Assembly (NCBI GenBank): GCA_905369775.1
Contig: CAJPJR010000027.1
Coordinates: forward strand, 1-27,548
Length of the DNA stretch: 27,548 nucleotides
From: Prevotellaceae bacterium UBA1746
GTDB lineage: Bacteria > Bacteroidota > Bacteroidia > Bacteroidales > Bacteroidaceae
Direction of reading: 5' to 3'
Made by a program: the position numbers and the translations under genes. This document shows positions 1-7,616 of the stretch, one piece after another. Numbering within the stretch: position 1 is the stretch's first letter; each line of letters opens with the position of its first letter. The notes beneath the pieces were generated by a model. It saw only the letters and a list, made by a program, of their open reading frames with translations. It did no database searches and was not told where the DNA came from.

Positions 1-1
1 C

Positions 2-259
2 ATTAGAAATGTATCGCGCCGCCACCGCCACCTCATCGTGATCGAGGACGGCGCCCGCGAAGGCGGCATCGGTTCGGCCGTGCTCGAACTGCTCTCCGAC
101 CGCAATATCACCGTGCCGCTCCGGCGCTTCGGACTGCCCGACCGCTTCATTGAGCACGGCAGCGTGGCTTTGCAGCGCGCCGACTGCGGCATGGACAGCG
201 AAAGTTTCGCCCGCGCCTTCGTCGAAGCCCTCACCTCGACAGACGCCCCGCACTCCTGA
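2..259 (+). CDS. dxs: 1-deoxy-D-xylulose-5-phosphate synthase, C-terminal fragment
   Basis: The frame is open from base 2, so this is the 3' end of a gene that starts outside the window. The visible 85 residues match the C-terminal part of the transketolase-like enzyme that condenses pyruvate and glyceraldehyde 3-phosphate to DXP, the first step of the MEP isoprenoid pathway. Diagnostic stretches are IVIEDGAREGGIGSAV, the RFGLPDRFIEHG segment and the closing helix ending FVEAL. The catalytic thiamine-diphosphate domains lie upstream and cannot be judged. The following gene is trkA on the same strand after 118 b; dxs-trkA-trkH is, as I recall, a frequent order in Bacteroidales. No terminator is evident in the gap. 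Confidence 0.9.
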   Translation: MRNVSRRHRHLIVIEDGAREGGIGSAVLELLSDRNITVPLRRFGLPDRFIEHGSVALQRADCGMDSESFARAFVEALTSTDAPHS

Positions 260-377
260 GGCCGTCGCTCCCCCTCTTTTCCACCTGCGCCCCGACGCCC
301 GCCGATTTCCCGGCCGCCCGGCGTCGCCACCGGCGCACCACCGGCGCTCCGCGCCCCATTTTCATCCATTTTTTCCC

Positions 378-1721
378 ATGCGCATCGTAATAGCCGGCGC
401 CGGCGAGATCGGCAGCCACTTAGCCAAACTCCTTTTCAAGGACGGACACGACGTAACCCTCATCGACGAACAGCAACAACGCCTCAACAGCGTTTCCTCG
501 TGCGTCGATATCCTCACACTCTGCGGCTCGCCCGGTTCGATCACCCAACTTCAGGAAGCCAACGTCAAAGGCGCCGACCTCTTCATCGGCGTCACGCCCG
601 ACGAGAGCCGCAACATCACTTGCTGCATGCTGGCCAAGAAGCTCGGAGCCCGCAAGTGCGTGGCGCGCGTCGACAACGCCGAGTACACCGCCCGCGACTA
701 TGAGGATTTTTTTCACACCGTCGGCATCGATAGTGTGATCTATCCCGAGATGCTCGCCGCCGCCGAAATCAATCACCTCATCGTTCGGCCTTGGGCTCGC
801 CAGTGGTGGGAGGTACAGGACGGGAAACTCCTGCTTTTCGCCGTGAAAGTGCGTCGCGGCGTCGACATTCTCAATCGCCCCCTGTCTGAAATCGCTTCGC
901 CCTCCGACCCGTTCCACATCACCGCGGTGAAACGCGGTGGCGCCACCCTCATTCCGCACGGAAACGACTGTTTGGAAGAAGACGACCTAGTGTTTGTCAT
1001 GACCACCCCCTCACATGTCAACTTCGTTCGCGAACTGCTGGGCAAAGCCCACGGGCCCGAGACCCACTGTGTGTTCTATATGGGAGCCGCCGACACGGTG
1101 ATTCACAGTGTCAACACGCTTCCGCACCACATCAAGGCGAAAGTTTTCGAGCGCGACCCGTCAAAGTTCGACGCCATCTCCGCCGCCATCACCAATCCGA
1201 AGTTCCTTTTGCTCAACGGCGACGGGCGCGACATTCGCGCACTGCAGGACGAAAACGTGAGCCACGCCGAAGTTTTCGTCGCCGCCAGCCAAAATTCGGA
1301 GACCAACATCCTCTCTTGCCTCGCCGCCCGCCGCATGGGCGTGCTGAAAACCATTGCCATGGTCGAAAACACGGACTATATCGCCATGGCCGAGCAGTTG
1401 GACATCGGTTCCATCATCAACAAAAAAGCATTTGCCGCCGCACACATTTACAGAATGCTCTTGAAAGCCGACGTGGAAAGCATCAAGAGTTTCGATGTGG
1501 CCAATGCCGACGTGATAGAATACAAGGTGCACGAGAATACGCGCATCACTCGCAAGCCGGTCGCCAAGCTCAACCTCCCGCCCAGCGTGAACATCGGCGG
1601 ATATGTGCGCGACGGCGTGGGCTACATGGCCAACGGCGACACGACCTTCCGCACCGGCGACGTAGTAGTGCTCTTCTGTTTGAAAAATGAATTCCGCCGT
1701 CTCGAGAAATACTTCAATTGA
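378..1721 (+). CDS. trkA: Trk system potassium transporter TrkA
   Basis: This 447-residue cytoplasmic protein is the NAD-binding regulatory subunit of Trk potassium uptake. It has the duplicated layout of the family: RCK-N at about 1-125, RCK-C at about 143-222, a second RCK-N at about 230-350 and a second RCK-C to the end. The first Rossmann fold carries GAGEIG (residues 7-12) and an acidic strand-2 end (TLIDE). The second has GAADTV at 236-241 instead of a glycine-rich motif, so it may not bind nucleotide. I chose the ATG at 378 because the open frame upstream does not resemble the family and the Rossmann fold begins right after this Met. The stop abuts the trkH start, which implies co-translation with the channel subunit. 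Confidence 0.93.
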   Translation: MRIVIAGAGEIGSHLAKLLFKDGHDVTLIDEQQQRLNSVSSCVDILTLCGSPGSITQLQEANVKGADLFIGVTPDESRNITCCMLAKKLGARKCVARVDNAEYTARDYEDFFHTVGIDSVIYPEMLAAAEINHLIVRPWARQWWEVQDGKLLLFAVKVRRGVDILNRPLSEIASPSDPFHITAVKRGGATLIPHGNDCLEEDDLVFVMTTPSHVNFVRELLGKAHGPETHCVFYMGAADTVIHSVNTLPHHIKAKVFERDPSKFDAISAAITNPKFLLLNGDGRDIRALQDENVSHAEVFVAASQNSETNILSCLAARRMGVLKTIAMVENTDYIAMAEQLDIGSIINKKAFAAAHIYRMLLKADVESIKSFDVANADVIEYKVHENTRITRKPVAKLNLPPSVNIGGYVRDGVGYMANGDTTFRTGDVVVLFCLKNEFRRLEKYFN

Positions 1722-3179
1722 ATGCTCAATCTCCGCATCGTAGCCCGCGCCCTCTCGGGCCTCATCCTCCTCGAAGCCGTGCTCATGGGCCTTTGCTACG
1801 CCCTAAGTTTCTATTACGGCGAATCAGCCCACCGCACCTGGCTCATTCCAATTGGTGCCTGCCTCGTGGCGAGTCTTGTGCTCAGCCTTTTGAGCCGGAA
1901 GGCCAATCCTGAATTCGGCCGTCGCGACGGCTACCTTGTCGTCTTCTCGACTTGGATCGTTTATTGCCTATTCGGCATGCTCCCCTTCCTCACCGGTGGC
2001 GTGACCGACCGCGTGGCCGCGGCCTTCTTCGAGGCCATGTCCGGTTTCACCACCACCGGCGCCACCGCCCTCGATCACATCGACGGCCTCCCCCACTCCA
2101 TTCTCTTCTGGCGCAGCCTAACGCACTGGGTTGGCGGCATGGGCATCATCTTTTTCACCCTGGCTCTGCTTCCCGCCCTCGGGGTAGGCGAGCAGCAACT
2201 CTTTTCTGCCGAATCCACCGGGCTGAAATTGGGCAAACTTCACCCGCGTGTCTCCACCACCACCCACTGGTTGTGGAGCACCTACCTGTTGGTCACCGTG
2301 GCTTGTGCCCTGACCTACTATCTCTGCGGGATGAATCTCTTCGATGCCGTGAACTATTCGTTCGCCACCCTCGCAACCGGCGGCTTCGGCACCCACGGCG
2401 ACAGCATCGCCTACTTCCATTCTCCGCTCATAGAGTACGCTTCTGTGGTGTTTATGATGCTCAGTTCTATCAACTTCACCCTACTCTATCTCCTCGTCTT
2501 CAAGCGTCGCTGGCGTCAAACCCTGCGCGACGAAGAACTCCGCCTCTACCTTTTCCTCGTATTCCTGGCCGTCGGGATCATCACGCTCAGCAAATGGCTC
2601 GAAGCCGGTGACCTGAGCGAACACGGCTTCCGCGAATCGCTCTTCAACGTCGTGTCATTGATGAGTACCACCGGTTTCACCACCGAAAACTTCCTCGTCT
2701 GGCCCCACCTCACGTGGATCATCCTCCTCATCATGTGCGTCATCGGCTCGTGTGCGGGCAGTACGGCCGGCGGCATCAAGGTGGTGCGCGTGCTCACGGC
2801 CGTAAAAATCATCCGCAACGAGTTTCGCCGCATTCTCCACCCGCGCGCCGTCCTCACCCTGCGCATCAATCAAGACAACCTCGGGCCCGAGGTCGTACAA
2901 TCCATCTTTGCCTACACCTGTTTCTTCATTCTGCTCCTCACCATCGGGGTGAGTACGCTCATCATCATGGGGCTTCCCATGTTCGACGCCCTGGGGTTGA
3001 GCATCTCGGCCTACTCCAACGTCGGCCCGGGCCTGGGCTATGAGATTGGGCCTCTCGACTCCTGGAGTGTACTCCCCGACGGCGGGCTCTACATCAGCTC
3101 GTTTCTCATGATTGCCGGGCGCTTGGAAATCTTCGCCTTCATCATTCCCTTCGTTCCCTCCTTCTGGCGCGAATACTAA
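1722..3179 (+). CDS. trkH: TrkH family potassium uptake protein
   Basis: This is the membrane subunit of Trk, an SKT-superfamily potassium channel of 485 residues (the usual family length). Four pore-loop repeats are visible with their filter glycines: GFTTTGA at 108-114, TGGFGTH at 219-225, STTGFT at 315-320 and NVGPGLG at 433-439. The family segment GSTAGGIKVVR lies at 346-356. Many hydrophobic spans alternate with short loops, as expected for an inner-membrane protein. The ATG directly follows the TGA of trkA with no gap, so the pair should be made together. A KefF-like oxidoreductase follows 20 b downstream and may belong to the same transcript. Confidence 0.95.
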   Translation: MLNLRIVARALSGLILLEAVLMGLCYALSFYYGESAHRTWLIPIGACLVASLVLSLLSRKANPEFGRRDGYLVVFSTWIVYCLFGMLPFLTGGVTDRVAAAFFEAMSGFTTTGATALDHIDGLPHSILFWRSLTHWVGGMGIIFFTLALLPALGVGEQQLFSAESTGLKLGKLHPRVSTTTHWLWSTYLLVTVACALTYYLCGMNLFDAVNYSFATLATGGFGTHGDSIAYFHSPLIEYASVVFMMLSSINFTLLYLLVFKRRWRQTLRDEELRLYLFLVFLAVGIITLSKWLEAGDLSEHGFRESLFNVVSLMSTTGFTTENFLVWPHLTWIILLIMCVIGSCAGSTAGGIKVVRVLTAVKIIRNEFRRILHPRAVLTLRINQDNLGPEVVQSIFAYTCFFILLLTIGVSTLIIMGLPMFDALGLSISAYSNVGPGLGYEIGPLDSWSVLPDGGLYISSFLMIAGRLEIFAFIIPFVPSFWREY

Positions 3180-3198
3180 TCCCCCTATCACCCAACAC

Positions 3199-3756
3199 AT
3201 GCTACACACTCTCATCGTCAGCGGCCACACCGACCTCCACAACTCGGTGGCCAACCGCCGCATTCTCGACACCCTCGAGCGCGAACTCCCCGGTGCCGAA
3301 GTGCTCCGCCTCGATGCGCTCTACACCAACAAGCCCATCGACGTCCCGACAGAGCAAGATCGTTTGCGTCGCGCCGACGTGATCGTCTTCCAGTTCCCCC
3401 TCTTCTGGTTCAACATCCCCTCGCTCCTGCAGCGTTGGATGGAAGAAGTGTGGCTCCACGGCTTCTCGCACGGCACAAACGGCCATGCCCTGAAGGGTAA
3501 AAAGCTGCTGCTCTCGCTCACCACGGGCGCACCGGCCGAAGTCTACACCCCCCAAGGCGCCGACGCCCCCGATTTCAGCGCCATGATGCAAAACCTTTGC
3601 ACCGCCGCCGGCTTCACCGGTCTGGAATTCGCAGGCATCGAAAGCACCTGCGGCGTGTCCTACGCCCTGCGCACCGATCCCGCCCAACTGGCCGCCATCG
3701 AAGCCAAGGCCGACGCGCACGCACAGCGCCTCATCGCCCGCCTCCAATCGCTCTGA
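3199..3756 (+). CDS. KefF-like NAD(P)H-dependent oxidoreductase (flavodoxin fold)
   Basis: This 185-residue cytoplasmic flavoprotein belongs to the Flavodoxin_2 (NQO1/MdaB/KefF) family. Visible markers are the N-terminal strand LIVSGH with the following Ser/Asn-rich phosphate-binding loop (9-20), the strand and flavin/quinone segment VFQFPLFWFNIPSLLQRW at 63-80, the basic GKK strand near 100-102 and LTTGAP at 107-112. The length and the FWFNIPSLLQRW/HGF pattern resemble KefF and KefG, ancillary subunits of potassium efflux antiporters. I chose the ATG at 3199 because the fold begins immediately there. It lies 20 b after trkH, so a link to potassium transport is plausible but inferred; no KefB/KefC antiporter is in the window. 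A general quinone reductase is the alternative. Confidence 0.85.
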   Translation: MLHTLIVSGHTDLHNSVANRRILDTLERELPGAEVLRLDALYTNKPIDVPTEQDRLRRADVIVFQFPLFWFNIPSLLQRWMEEVWLHGFSHGTNGHALKGKKLLLSLTTGAPAEVYTPQGADAPDFSAMMQNLCTAAGFTGLEFAGIESTCGVSYALRTDPAQLAAIEAKADAHAQRLIARLQSL

Positions 3757-3773
3757 CCCCACCGGCCGCCTCA

Positions 3774-3805
3774 CTTGCCCGCCCGGCCGCCACGCCCCGG
3801 GCAAG
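3774..3805 (+). terminator. Candidate hairpin after the KefF-like gene
   Basis: CTTGCCCG (3774-3781) pairs exactly with CGGGCAAG (3798-3805) across a 16-b GC-rich loop, 18 b after the stop codon. No T-run follows, so it may be a weak terminator, an mRNA-stabilising hairpin or chance in GC-rich DNA. Confidence 0.3.
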
Positions 3806-3822
3806 CCCTCGGCACCCTCCCC

Positions 3823-3830
3823 CACCTTTG
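3823..3830 (+). promoter_or_regulatory. Possible -7 element upstream of the barrel gene
   Basis: CACCTTTG differs by one base from the Bacteroidetes -7 consensus TAnnTTTG and sits 38 b before the ATG at 3869. No TTTG is present at the proper -33 distance, so the assignment is weak. Confidence 0.3.
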
Positions 3831-3868
3831 CTCATCACCTCTCCACCTCCTACATCTTTTCTCCACAC

Positions 3869-4354
3869 ATGAAACGCCTCCTCACCCTCCTTGTTCTCCT
3901 CGCCACGCTCAGTTTCACCAAGAGCCACGCCCAGTTCGACGCCGGCACGGGCTATCTCGCCGCCGGACTCTCGAACTTCAACCTCAACTACACCGACAAA
4001 GGCGGCATCCGCGCAGGAATCAACATCGACGGCGGCTACTTCCTGGCCGACTGCCTCATGGCGCGCGCCAGCTTCGGCTACAATCACTACAGCAAACACG
4101 ACGATGCCGTCACCCTCGGCGCCGGTTTGCGCTACTACATCATCCAAAACGGACTCTCCATCGGCACCGGTGCCGAATTCTCGCACCATGCGCCCAACAT
4201 CAACAACCTTCACATCCCCCTCGAACTGGGCTACACCTTCTATCTCAACCACTATGTGGCCATCGAACCCCAGGTGTTCTACAAAGTCTCGGTCAACGAT
4301 TTCACCGGCGGGAGTGAAGTAGGCATGCGCCTCGGCCTGGGCTACTACTTCTAA
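3869..4354 (+). CDS. Small outer-membrane beta-barrel protein
   Basis: This 161-residue protein has a typical signal peptide: Lys-Arg, then a Leu/Val-rich core, with likely cleavage after SHA near residue 21, before QFDAG. The mature part alternates polar and aromatic residues in short strands (AGINIDGGYFLAD, ARASFGYNHY, GAGLRYYI and similar). It ends in GLGYYF, an aromatic C-terminal residue recognised by the BAM machinery, which suggests an eight-stranded barrel. I cannot name a function; it resembles small OmpW/OprF-N-like or generic beta-barrel proteins of Bacteroidetes. It lies between the KefF-like gene and thiL on the same strand. The ATG at 3869 is the only start that gives an intact signal peptide. 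Confidence 0.82.
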   Translation: MKRLLTLLVLLATLSFTKSHAQFDAGTGYLAAGLSNFNLNYTDKGGIRAGINIDGGYFLADCLMARASFGYNHYSKHDDAVTLGAGLRYYIIQNGLSIGTGAEFSHHAPNINNLHIPLELGYTFYLNHYVAIEPQVFYKVSVNDFTGGSEVGMRLGLGYYF

Positions 4355-4419
4355 GCCCCTCCGCCCCGCGCGTGCCCCGTTCGCAACTACCACCTCCCCC
4401 GTTTTCGCGTCTCCACTCC

Positions 4420-5517
4420 ATGCAAATCTCCGAACTGGGCGAATTTCGGCTCATCGACCGCATCGCCTCCGCCCTCCCTCCCCTCCACGCCCACACCCTC
4501 CGCGGCATCGGCGACGACTGTGCCGTGCTCCGCCCCGAAGCCGGCGAAGTGCTCCTCTCCACCACCGACCTGCTCATGGAAGGCATCCACTTCGACCTCG
4601 TCTACTCGCCCTTGCGCCACCTGGGCTACAAGGCCGCGGTGGTCAACCTCTCCGATCTCTACGCCATGAACGCCACCCCGCGCCAATTGCTCGCCGGCGT
4701 GGCGCTCTCCAAGCGCTTTGCCGTCGAAGACGTCGACGAACTCTACGCCGGCATCCGTTTGGCGTGCCAACAGCACGAAGTCGATCTCGCAGGGGGCGAC
4801 ACCAGCGCCTCGCTCACGGGCCTCACCCTCAGCCTCACCGCACTGGGCACCGCACTACCCGACGACATCTGCGGCCGCGACGGCGCACAGGACACCGACC
4901 TCATTTGTGTGAGCGGAAACCTCGGCGCCGCCTATCTCGGACTCTGCCTGCTCGAGCGCGAAAAGGGCATCTACCTCTCGCAACTCCGCGCCGCCAAAAG
5001 CGAAGCCGCACGCCGCGCCCTGAACTTCGCCCCCGACTTCTCCGGTCGCGAATACCTGCTCGAGCGGTTCCTCAAACCCGAGGCTCGCCGCGACATTATT
5101 CTCGCCCTACGCGCTGCCGGCATCCGTCCCACCGCCATGATCGATGTGAGCGACGGACTGAGCAGCGAACTGCTCCACATCTGTCAGCGCTCGGGCGTGG
5201 GCTGCCGCATCTACGAGGACCGTTTGCCCATCGACTACCAGACGGCTGTGGCGGCCGAAGAGCTGAATCTCAACGTAAGCACCTGCGCGCTCAACGGCGG
5301 CGAGGACTACGAACTGCTTTTCACCGTGCCGCTCTCCGCCCACGAGCAGGTAGAAGCGCTCGACGACGTGAAAATCATCGGCCACATCACGCGTTCGGAA
5401 CTCGGCGCCCAATTGATCACCCGCGACGGCAACGAATTCGCCCTCCGCGCCCAAGGTTGGGACGGCGTGAGCGGCGAGCAAGCGCCGGAAAACGCCGACG
5501 ACCGCGGCGAAGCCTGA
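4420..5517 (+). CDS. thiL: Thiamine-monophosphate kinase ThiL
   Basis: ThiL phosphorylates thiamine monophosphate with ATP to the cofactor thiamine diphosphate, the last biosynthetic step, in the cytoplasm. The protein has the AIR-synthase-like two-domain fold. Markers are GIGDDCAVL at 29-37 (metal/ATP aspartates), TTDLLMEGIHFDL at 48-60, NLSDLYAMNATP at 76-87, AGGDTSAS at 124-131, DVSDGLSSEL at 242-251 and LNGGEDYELLF at 291-301. At 365 residues it is somewhat longer than E. coli ThiL, mainly from a segment around 180-225 and a charged tail. The ATG at 4420 is chosen because the conserved N-terminus (ELGEFRLIDRI) starts six codons later. No TPP riboswitch-like leader is apparent upstream. 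Confidence 0.93.
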   Translation: MQISELGEFRLIDRIASALPPLHAHTLRGIGDDCAVLRPEAGEVLLSTTDLLMEGIHFDLVYSPLRHLGYKAAVVNLSDLYAMNATPRQLLAGVALSKRFAVEDVDELYAGIRLACQQHEVDLAGGDTSASLTGLTLSLTALGTALPDDICGRDGAQDTDLICVSGNLGAAYLGLCLLEREKGIYLSQLRAAKSEAARRALNFAPDFSGREYLLERFLKPEARRDIILALRAAGIRPTAMIDVSDGLSSELLHICQRSGVGCRIYEDRLPIDYQTAVAAEELNLNVSTCALNGGEDYELLFTVPLSAHEQVEALDDVKIIGHITRSELGAQLITRDGNEFALRAQGWDGVSGEQAPENADDRGEA

Positions 5518-5567
5518 CCTTTCGCGCTCCCTCCGCCCCTCCCCCGCAGAAAAGATGCGGTGTTTTG

Positions 5568-5588
5568 GTGCAAAGCCCCCCGTTTTCA
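5568..5588 (+). repeat. Dispersed intergenic repeat, copy A
   Basis: These 21 bases (starting GTGCAAAGCCCCCC) are identical to the reverse complement of 13949-13969, which lies upstream of the S46 peptidase gene. Both copies continue into a small inverted repeat built on GTTTTC/GAAAAC or TTTCAGCTGAAA. Confidence 0.6.
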
Positions 5589-5639
5589 CCGGAAAACGCC
5601 CGGTTTTTGTTCCTCGGCTCCGCATTTTTTCTGCACCTT

Positions 5640-5670
5640 GCGGGTGCGCCCTTCCGCACCGCCCGCTTTT
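5640..5670 (+). terminator. Candidate terminator after thiL
   Basis: GTGCG (5644-5648) pairs with CGCAC (5655-5659), with further GCGG/CCGC pairing around a small bulge, and TTTT follows at 5667-5670. It lies 120 b after the thiL stop. The stem is imperfect and the T-run is short. Confidence 0.4.
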
Positions 5671-5766
5671 GCGCCGCAACGTCCGCCGACGGCGTCGCCT
5701 TCACACCGACAGAAAACGAGAGAAATGCACGTCGGTGTGCTTTATTCAAAAATAATTAGAGAAATG

Positions 5767-5798
5767 TTTGGCCGCTCCCGGCCTAATGCATAAATTTG
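5767..5798 (+). promoter_or_regulatory. Bacteroidetes-type promoter of the Crp-family gene
   Basis: The -33 element TTTG (5767-5770) is followed by exactly 20 b and the -7 element TAAATTTG (5791-5798), a full match to TTTG-N20-TAnnTTTG. Transcription would start near 5805, giving a leader of about 80 b before the ATG at 5888. Confidence 0.78.
5770..5783 (+). promoter_or_regulatory. Inverted repeat inside the promoter spacer (possible operator)
   Basis: GGCCG-CTCC-CGGCC lies between the -33 and -7 elements, where a bound repressor would block RNA polymerase. It could serve autoregulation of the downstream regulator. The arms are only 5 bp and GC-rich, so chance is possible. Confidence 0.35.
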
Positions 5799-5887
5799 CC
5801 ATAACACCACGGTGCGAATCCGCCGCCCGACGGGCCGTTTTCGCACACAGTGGGAATTCAGTCCACCACTTCTGAAAGAGAGACGTT

Positions 5888-6592
5888 ATGAAGCAGATGA
5901 TAATCCAGAACCCGTGGTCTCCTGATTTGGTTTCGCACACCTTTCGCGAAGCCTTCACCCCCGAACAGCGCGCGCGGCTCCTCGCTGCACAGCGCGAATA
6001 CATCCTCCCGAAAGATGAAATCATCTATCGACAGGACGATGCGCCCCGCTACCTCTACTATGTGATGGAGGGCACCGTGCGGATCTACCGCGAAGGGCGC
6101 ACCGAACGTGCACTAACCCTTCGATTCATCGGGCCGGGCGAAATATTTGGCTACCGTGCTGCGCTGGCCGACGAGCATTATGCGGCGAATGCCGCCACCC
6201 ACTGCTCGACAACGCTCTTGGCCTATCCGATTTCGCTGGTGCGTCGGCTACTCGACGAGTCGCCGCGACTCATGCGCCTGATCTTGCAACAGCTGGCGCG
6301 CGAACTCGGCACGGCCGATCGACGACTCGTCACCCTCACCCAGGGCATGCTGCGCGAACGCATGGCCGAGACGCTCCTCTACCTCCATTCGACCTATGCA
6401 AATCCCACCAACCACCACGCGATTGGGCTCGCACTTACGCGCCGAGAACTGGCCGAACTCTCGAACATGAGCACCTCTAATGCCATCCGCACCCTCAAAG
6501 CGTTCGAACAGGAGGGTGCCATCTCCTTCGCCTCGCGCACGGTGCGCATTCTCGACGAGGACAAACTCCGCGCCCTCGCACAACTCGGCTGA
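5888..6592 (+). CDS. Crp/Fnr family transcriptional regulator
   Basis: This 234-residue cytoplasmic DNA-binding protein has a cyclic-nucleotide-binding-like beta-roll at about 35-120 (DAPRYLYYVMEGTVRIYREG, GPGEIFGYRAAL), a dimerisation helix at about 125-165 and a C-terminal winged helix. The HTH is clear at 183-211 (LTRRELAELSNMSTSNAIRTL). There is no N-terminal cysteine cluster, so it is not an FNR oxygen sensor, and the canonical cAMP-contact residues are not evident, so the effector is unknown. It has its own promoter (5767-5798) and is monocistronic, facing mtgA across a shared terminator. Targets cannot be read from the sequence; a palindrome within its promoter suggests possible autoregulation. 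Confidence 0.9.
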   Translation: MKQMIIQNPWSPDLVSHTFREAFTPEQRARLLAAQREYILPKDEIIYRQDDAPRYLYYVMEGTVRIYREGRTERALTLRFIGPGEIFGYRAALADEHYAANAATHCSTTLLAYPISLVRRLLDESPRLMRLILQQLARELGTADRRLVTLTQGMLRERMAETLLYLHSTYANPTNHHAIGLALTRRELAELSNMSTSNAIRTLKAFEQEGAISFASRTVRILDEDKLRALAQLG

Positions 6593-6690
6593 CGGCGCCC
6601 CGCAGCCTGCACACACTGCCCCGCTTCACACCGCGGTTCTCCCCGGTGCCTGCCCTACTTGTGCCGACGTCGTGCGGCTGCACCCAACAA

Positions 6691-6726
6691 AAATCCCGCT
6701 CCCCTCAGTTGAGGGAAGCGGGATTT
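6691..6726. terminator. Bidirectional terminator between the Crp-family gene and mtgA
   Basis: AAATCCCGCT (6691-6700) pairs with AGCGGGATTT (6717-6726), and the inner CCCTC/GAGGG pair closes an AGTT loop; the only flaw is one C/A mismatch. A-rich sequence precedes the stem, so on the minus strand a T-run follows (ATTTTTGTT). It lies between two convergent genes. Confidence 0.85.
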
Positions 6727-6860
6727 CGCATTGAGGTGAGGTGGTGCGCCGAGGGACGGGACTCAGGCACGGGACTGTCGGTGCGCGGTGCGCCTCGGCT
6801 CTTCGCCGCTCGGGGGATGAGCGCGGCCCATCGGGGGCGGGCGGCTGTCCTACGGGCGAT

Positions 6861-7544
6861 CTATTTGTGCATGTCGAAGCTCGGCACGTGACGCATCTGG
6901 CCCAAAATCCAACGCTCGCGGCTGCGCATATAGGGGCCGGGCGTTTTGCTGCTGAAACGCAGCGGGGCGGGCAGGGTCGCGGCGATGAGCGCACAGTTGC
7001 GGCGCGTGAGTTGCTGCGGCTCGCACCCGAAATTCCGACGGGCCACGGCTTTCACGCCGTAGATGCCGTCGCCCATCTCGATGCTGTTGAGATAGACCTC
7101 CATGATGCGCTGCTTCGACCAGAAAAGTTCGATGAGCACGGTGAAATAGGCCTCAAAGCCTTTGCGCACCCACGAGCTGTTGGGCCAGAGAAACACGTTT
7201 TTGGCCGTTTGCTGGGAGATGGTGCTGCCGCCCACGCGGCGACCGCCCTCCATGCGCTGCACCAACGCGTTGCCGATGGCTTGGGTGTCGAAACCGTTGT
7301 GGACATAAAATTTCTGGTCCTCGGAGGCGATGACGGCCACGGGGAGCGAGGGGGGCATTTCGTCGAGCGACACCCAACTATGGTGCAGGCGCATGTGCTC
7401 GCCCCGACTCCATTGCTGCGCACAGCGGATGAGCATGAGCGGAGTCACGTAGACCGGCACCCAACGCAGCACGATAACCGACAGAATGCTCGACACAAAA
7501 AAGATGCCCAGCGCCCAACGACAGAAACGAAAGAACTTTTTCAC
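6861..7544 (-). CDS. mtgA: Monofunctional biosynthetic peptidoglycan transglycosylase
   Basis: MtgA polymerises lipid II into glycan strands at the outer face of the inner membrane. The 227-residue protein has a short basic N-terminus, one membrane anchor at about 9-33 and a GT51 domain. GT51 signatures are ASEDQKFYVHNGFD at 73-86 (catalytic Glu75), GGSTISQQTAKNVFLW at 105-120 and EVYLNSIEMGDGIYG at 149-163. No penicillin-binding domain follows, which separates it from bifunctional PBPs. The start is GTG at 7544: an in-frame TAA sits two codons upstream, so no earlier start is possible, and the next residues KKFFRF begin a normal membrane anchor. The gene follows the DUF3127 gene by 72 b and probably shares its transcript. 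Confidence 0.93.
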   Translation of the reverse strand: MKKFFRFCRWALGIFFVSSILSVIVLRWVPVYVTPLMLIRCAQQWSRGEHMRLHHSWVSLDEMPPSLPVAVIASEDQKFYVHNGFDTQAIGNALVQRMEGGRRVGGSTISQQTAKNVFLWPNSSWVRKGFEAYFTVLIELFWSKQRIMEVYLNSIEMGDGIYGVKAVARRNFGCEPQQLTRRNCALIAATLPAPLRFSSKTPGPYMRSRERWILGQMRHVPSFDMHK

Positions 7545-7571
7545 GGCTTAATCGGAACAAAAAAAGCCGTG
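7542..7571 (-). promoter_or_regulatory. Hairpin enclosing the mtgA start codon
   Basis: CACGGCTT (7542-7549) and AAGCCGTG (7564-7571) are perfect 8-bp arms around a 14-b loop. In the mtgA mRNA the GTG start lies at the base of the second arm, so the structure could limit initiation. It has no following T-run and is therefore unlikely to be only a terminator of the upstream gene. Confidence 0.5.
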
Positions 7572-7616
7572 TCGCCCGACAAACGGACGACGCGACTCAA
7601 TGAGGGTTGTCAAACT

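Larger units (their letters stand above)
5518..5887 (+). other. 370-b intergenic region between thiL and the Crp-family gene
   Basis: There is no credible gene here. From left to right it holds a 21-b sequence shared with another intergenic region (5568-5588), a hairpin of the form CGTTTTC-ACCG-GAAAACG starting at 5581, a GC-rich hairpin followed by TTTT (5640-5670), an AT-rich stretch and a well-formed promoter (5767-5798) for the next gene. Confidence 0.7.

Noticed and set aside
4355..4419. TPP riboswitch upstream of thiL
   Set aside because: The 65-b gap is too short and shows no THI-box-like conserved segments.
4764..5759. Arg-rich plus-strand frame overlapping thiL
   Set aside because: Out-of-frame shadow of thiL; composition is typical of a frame-shifted GC-rich reading.
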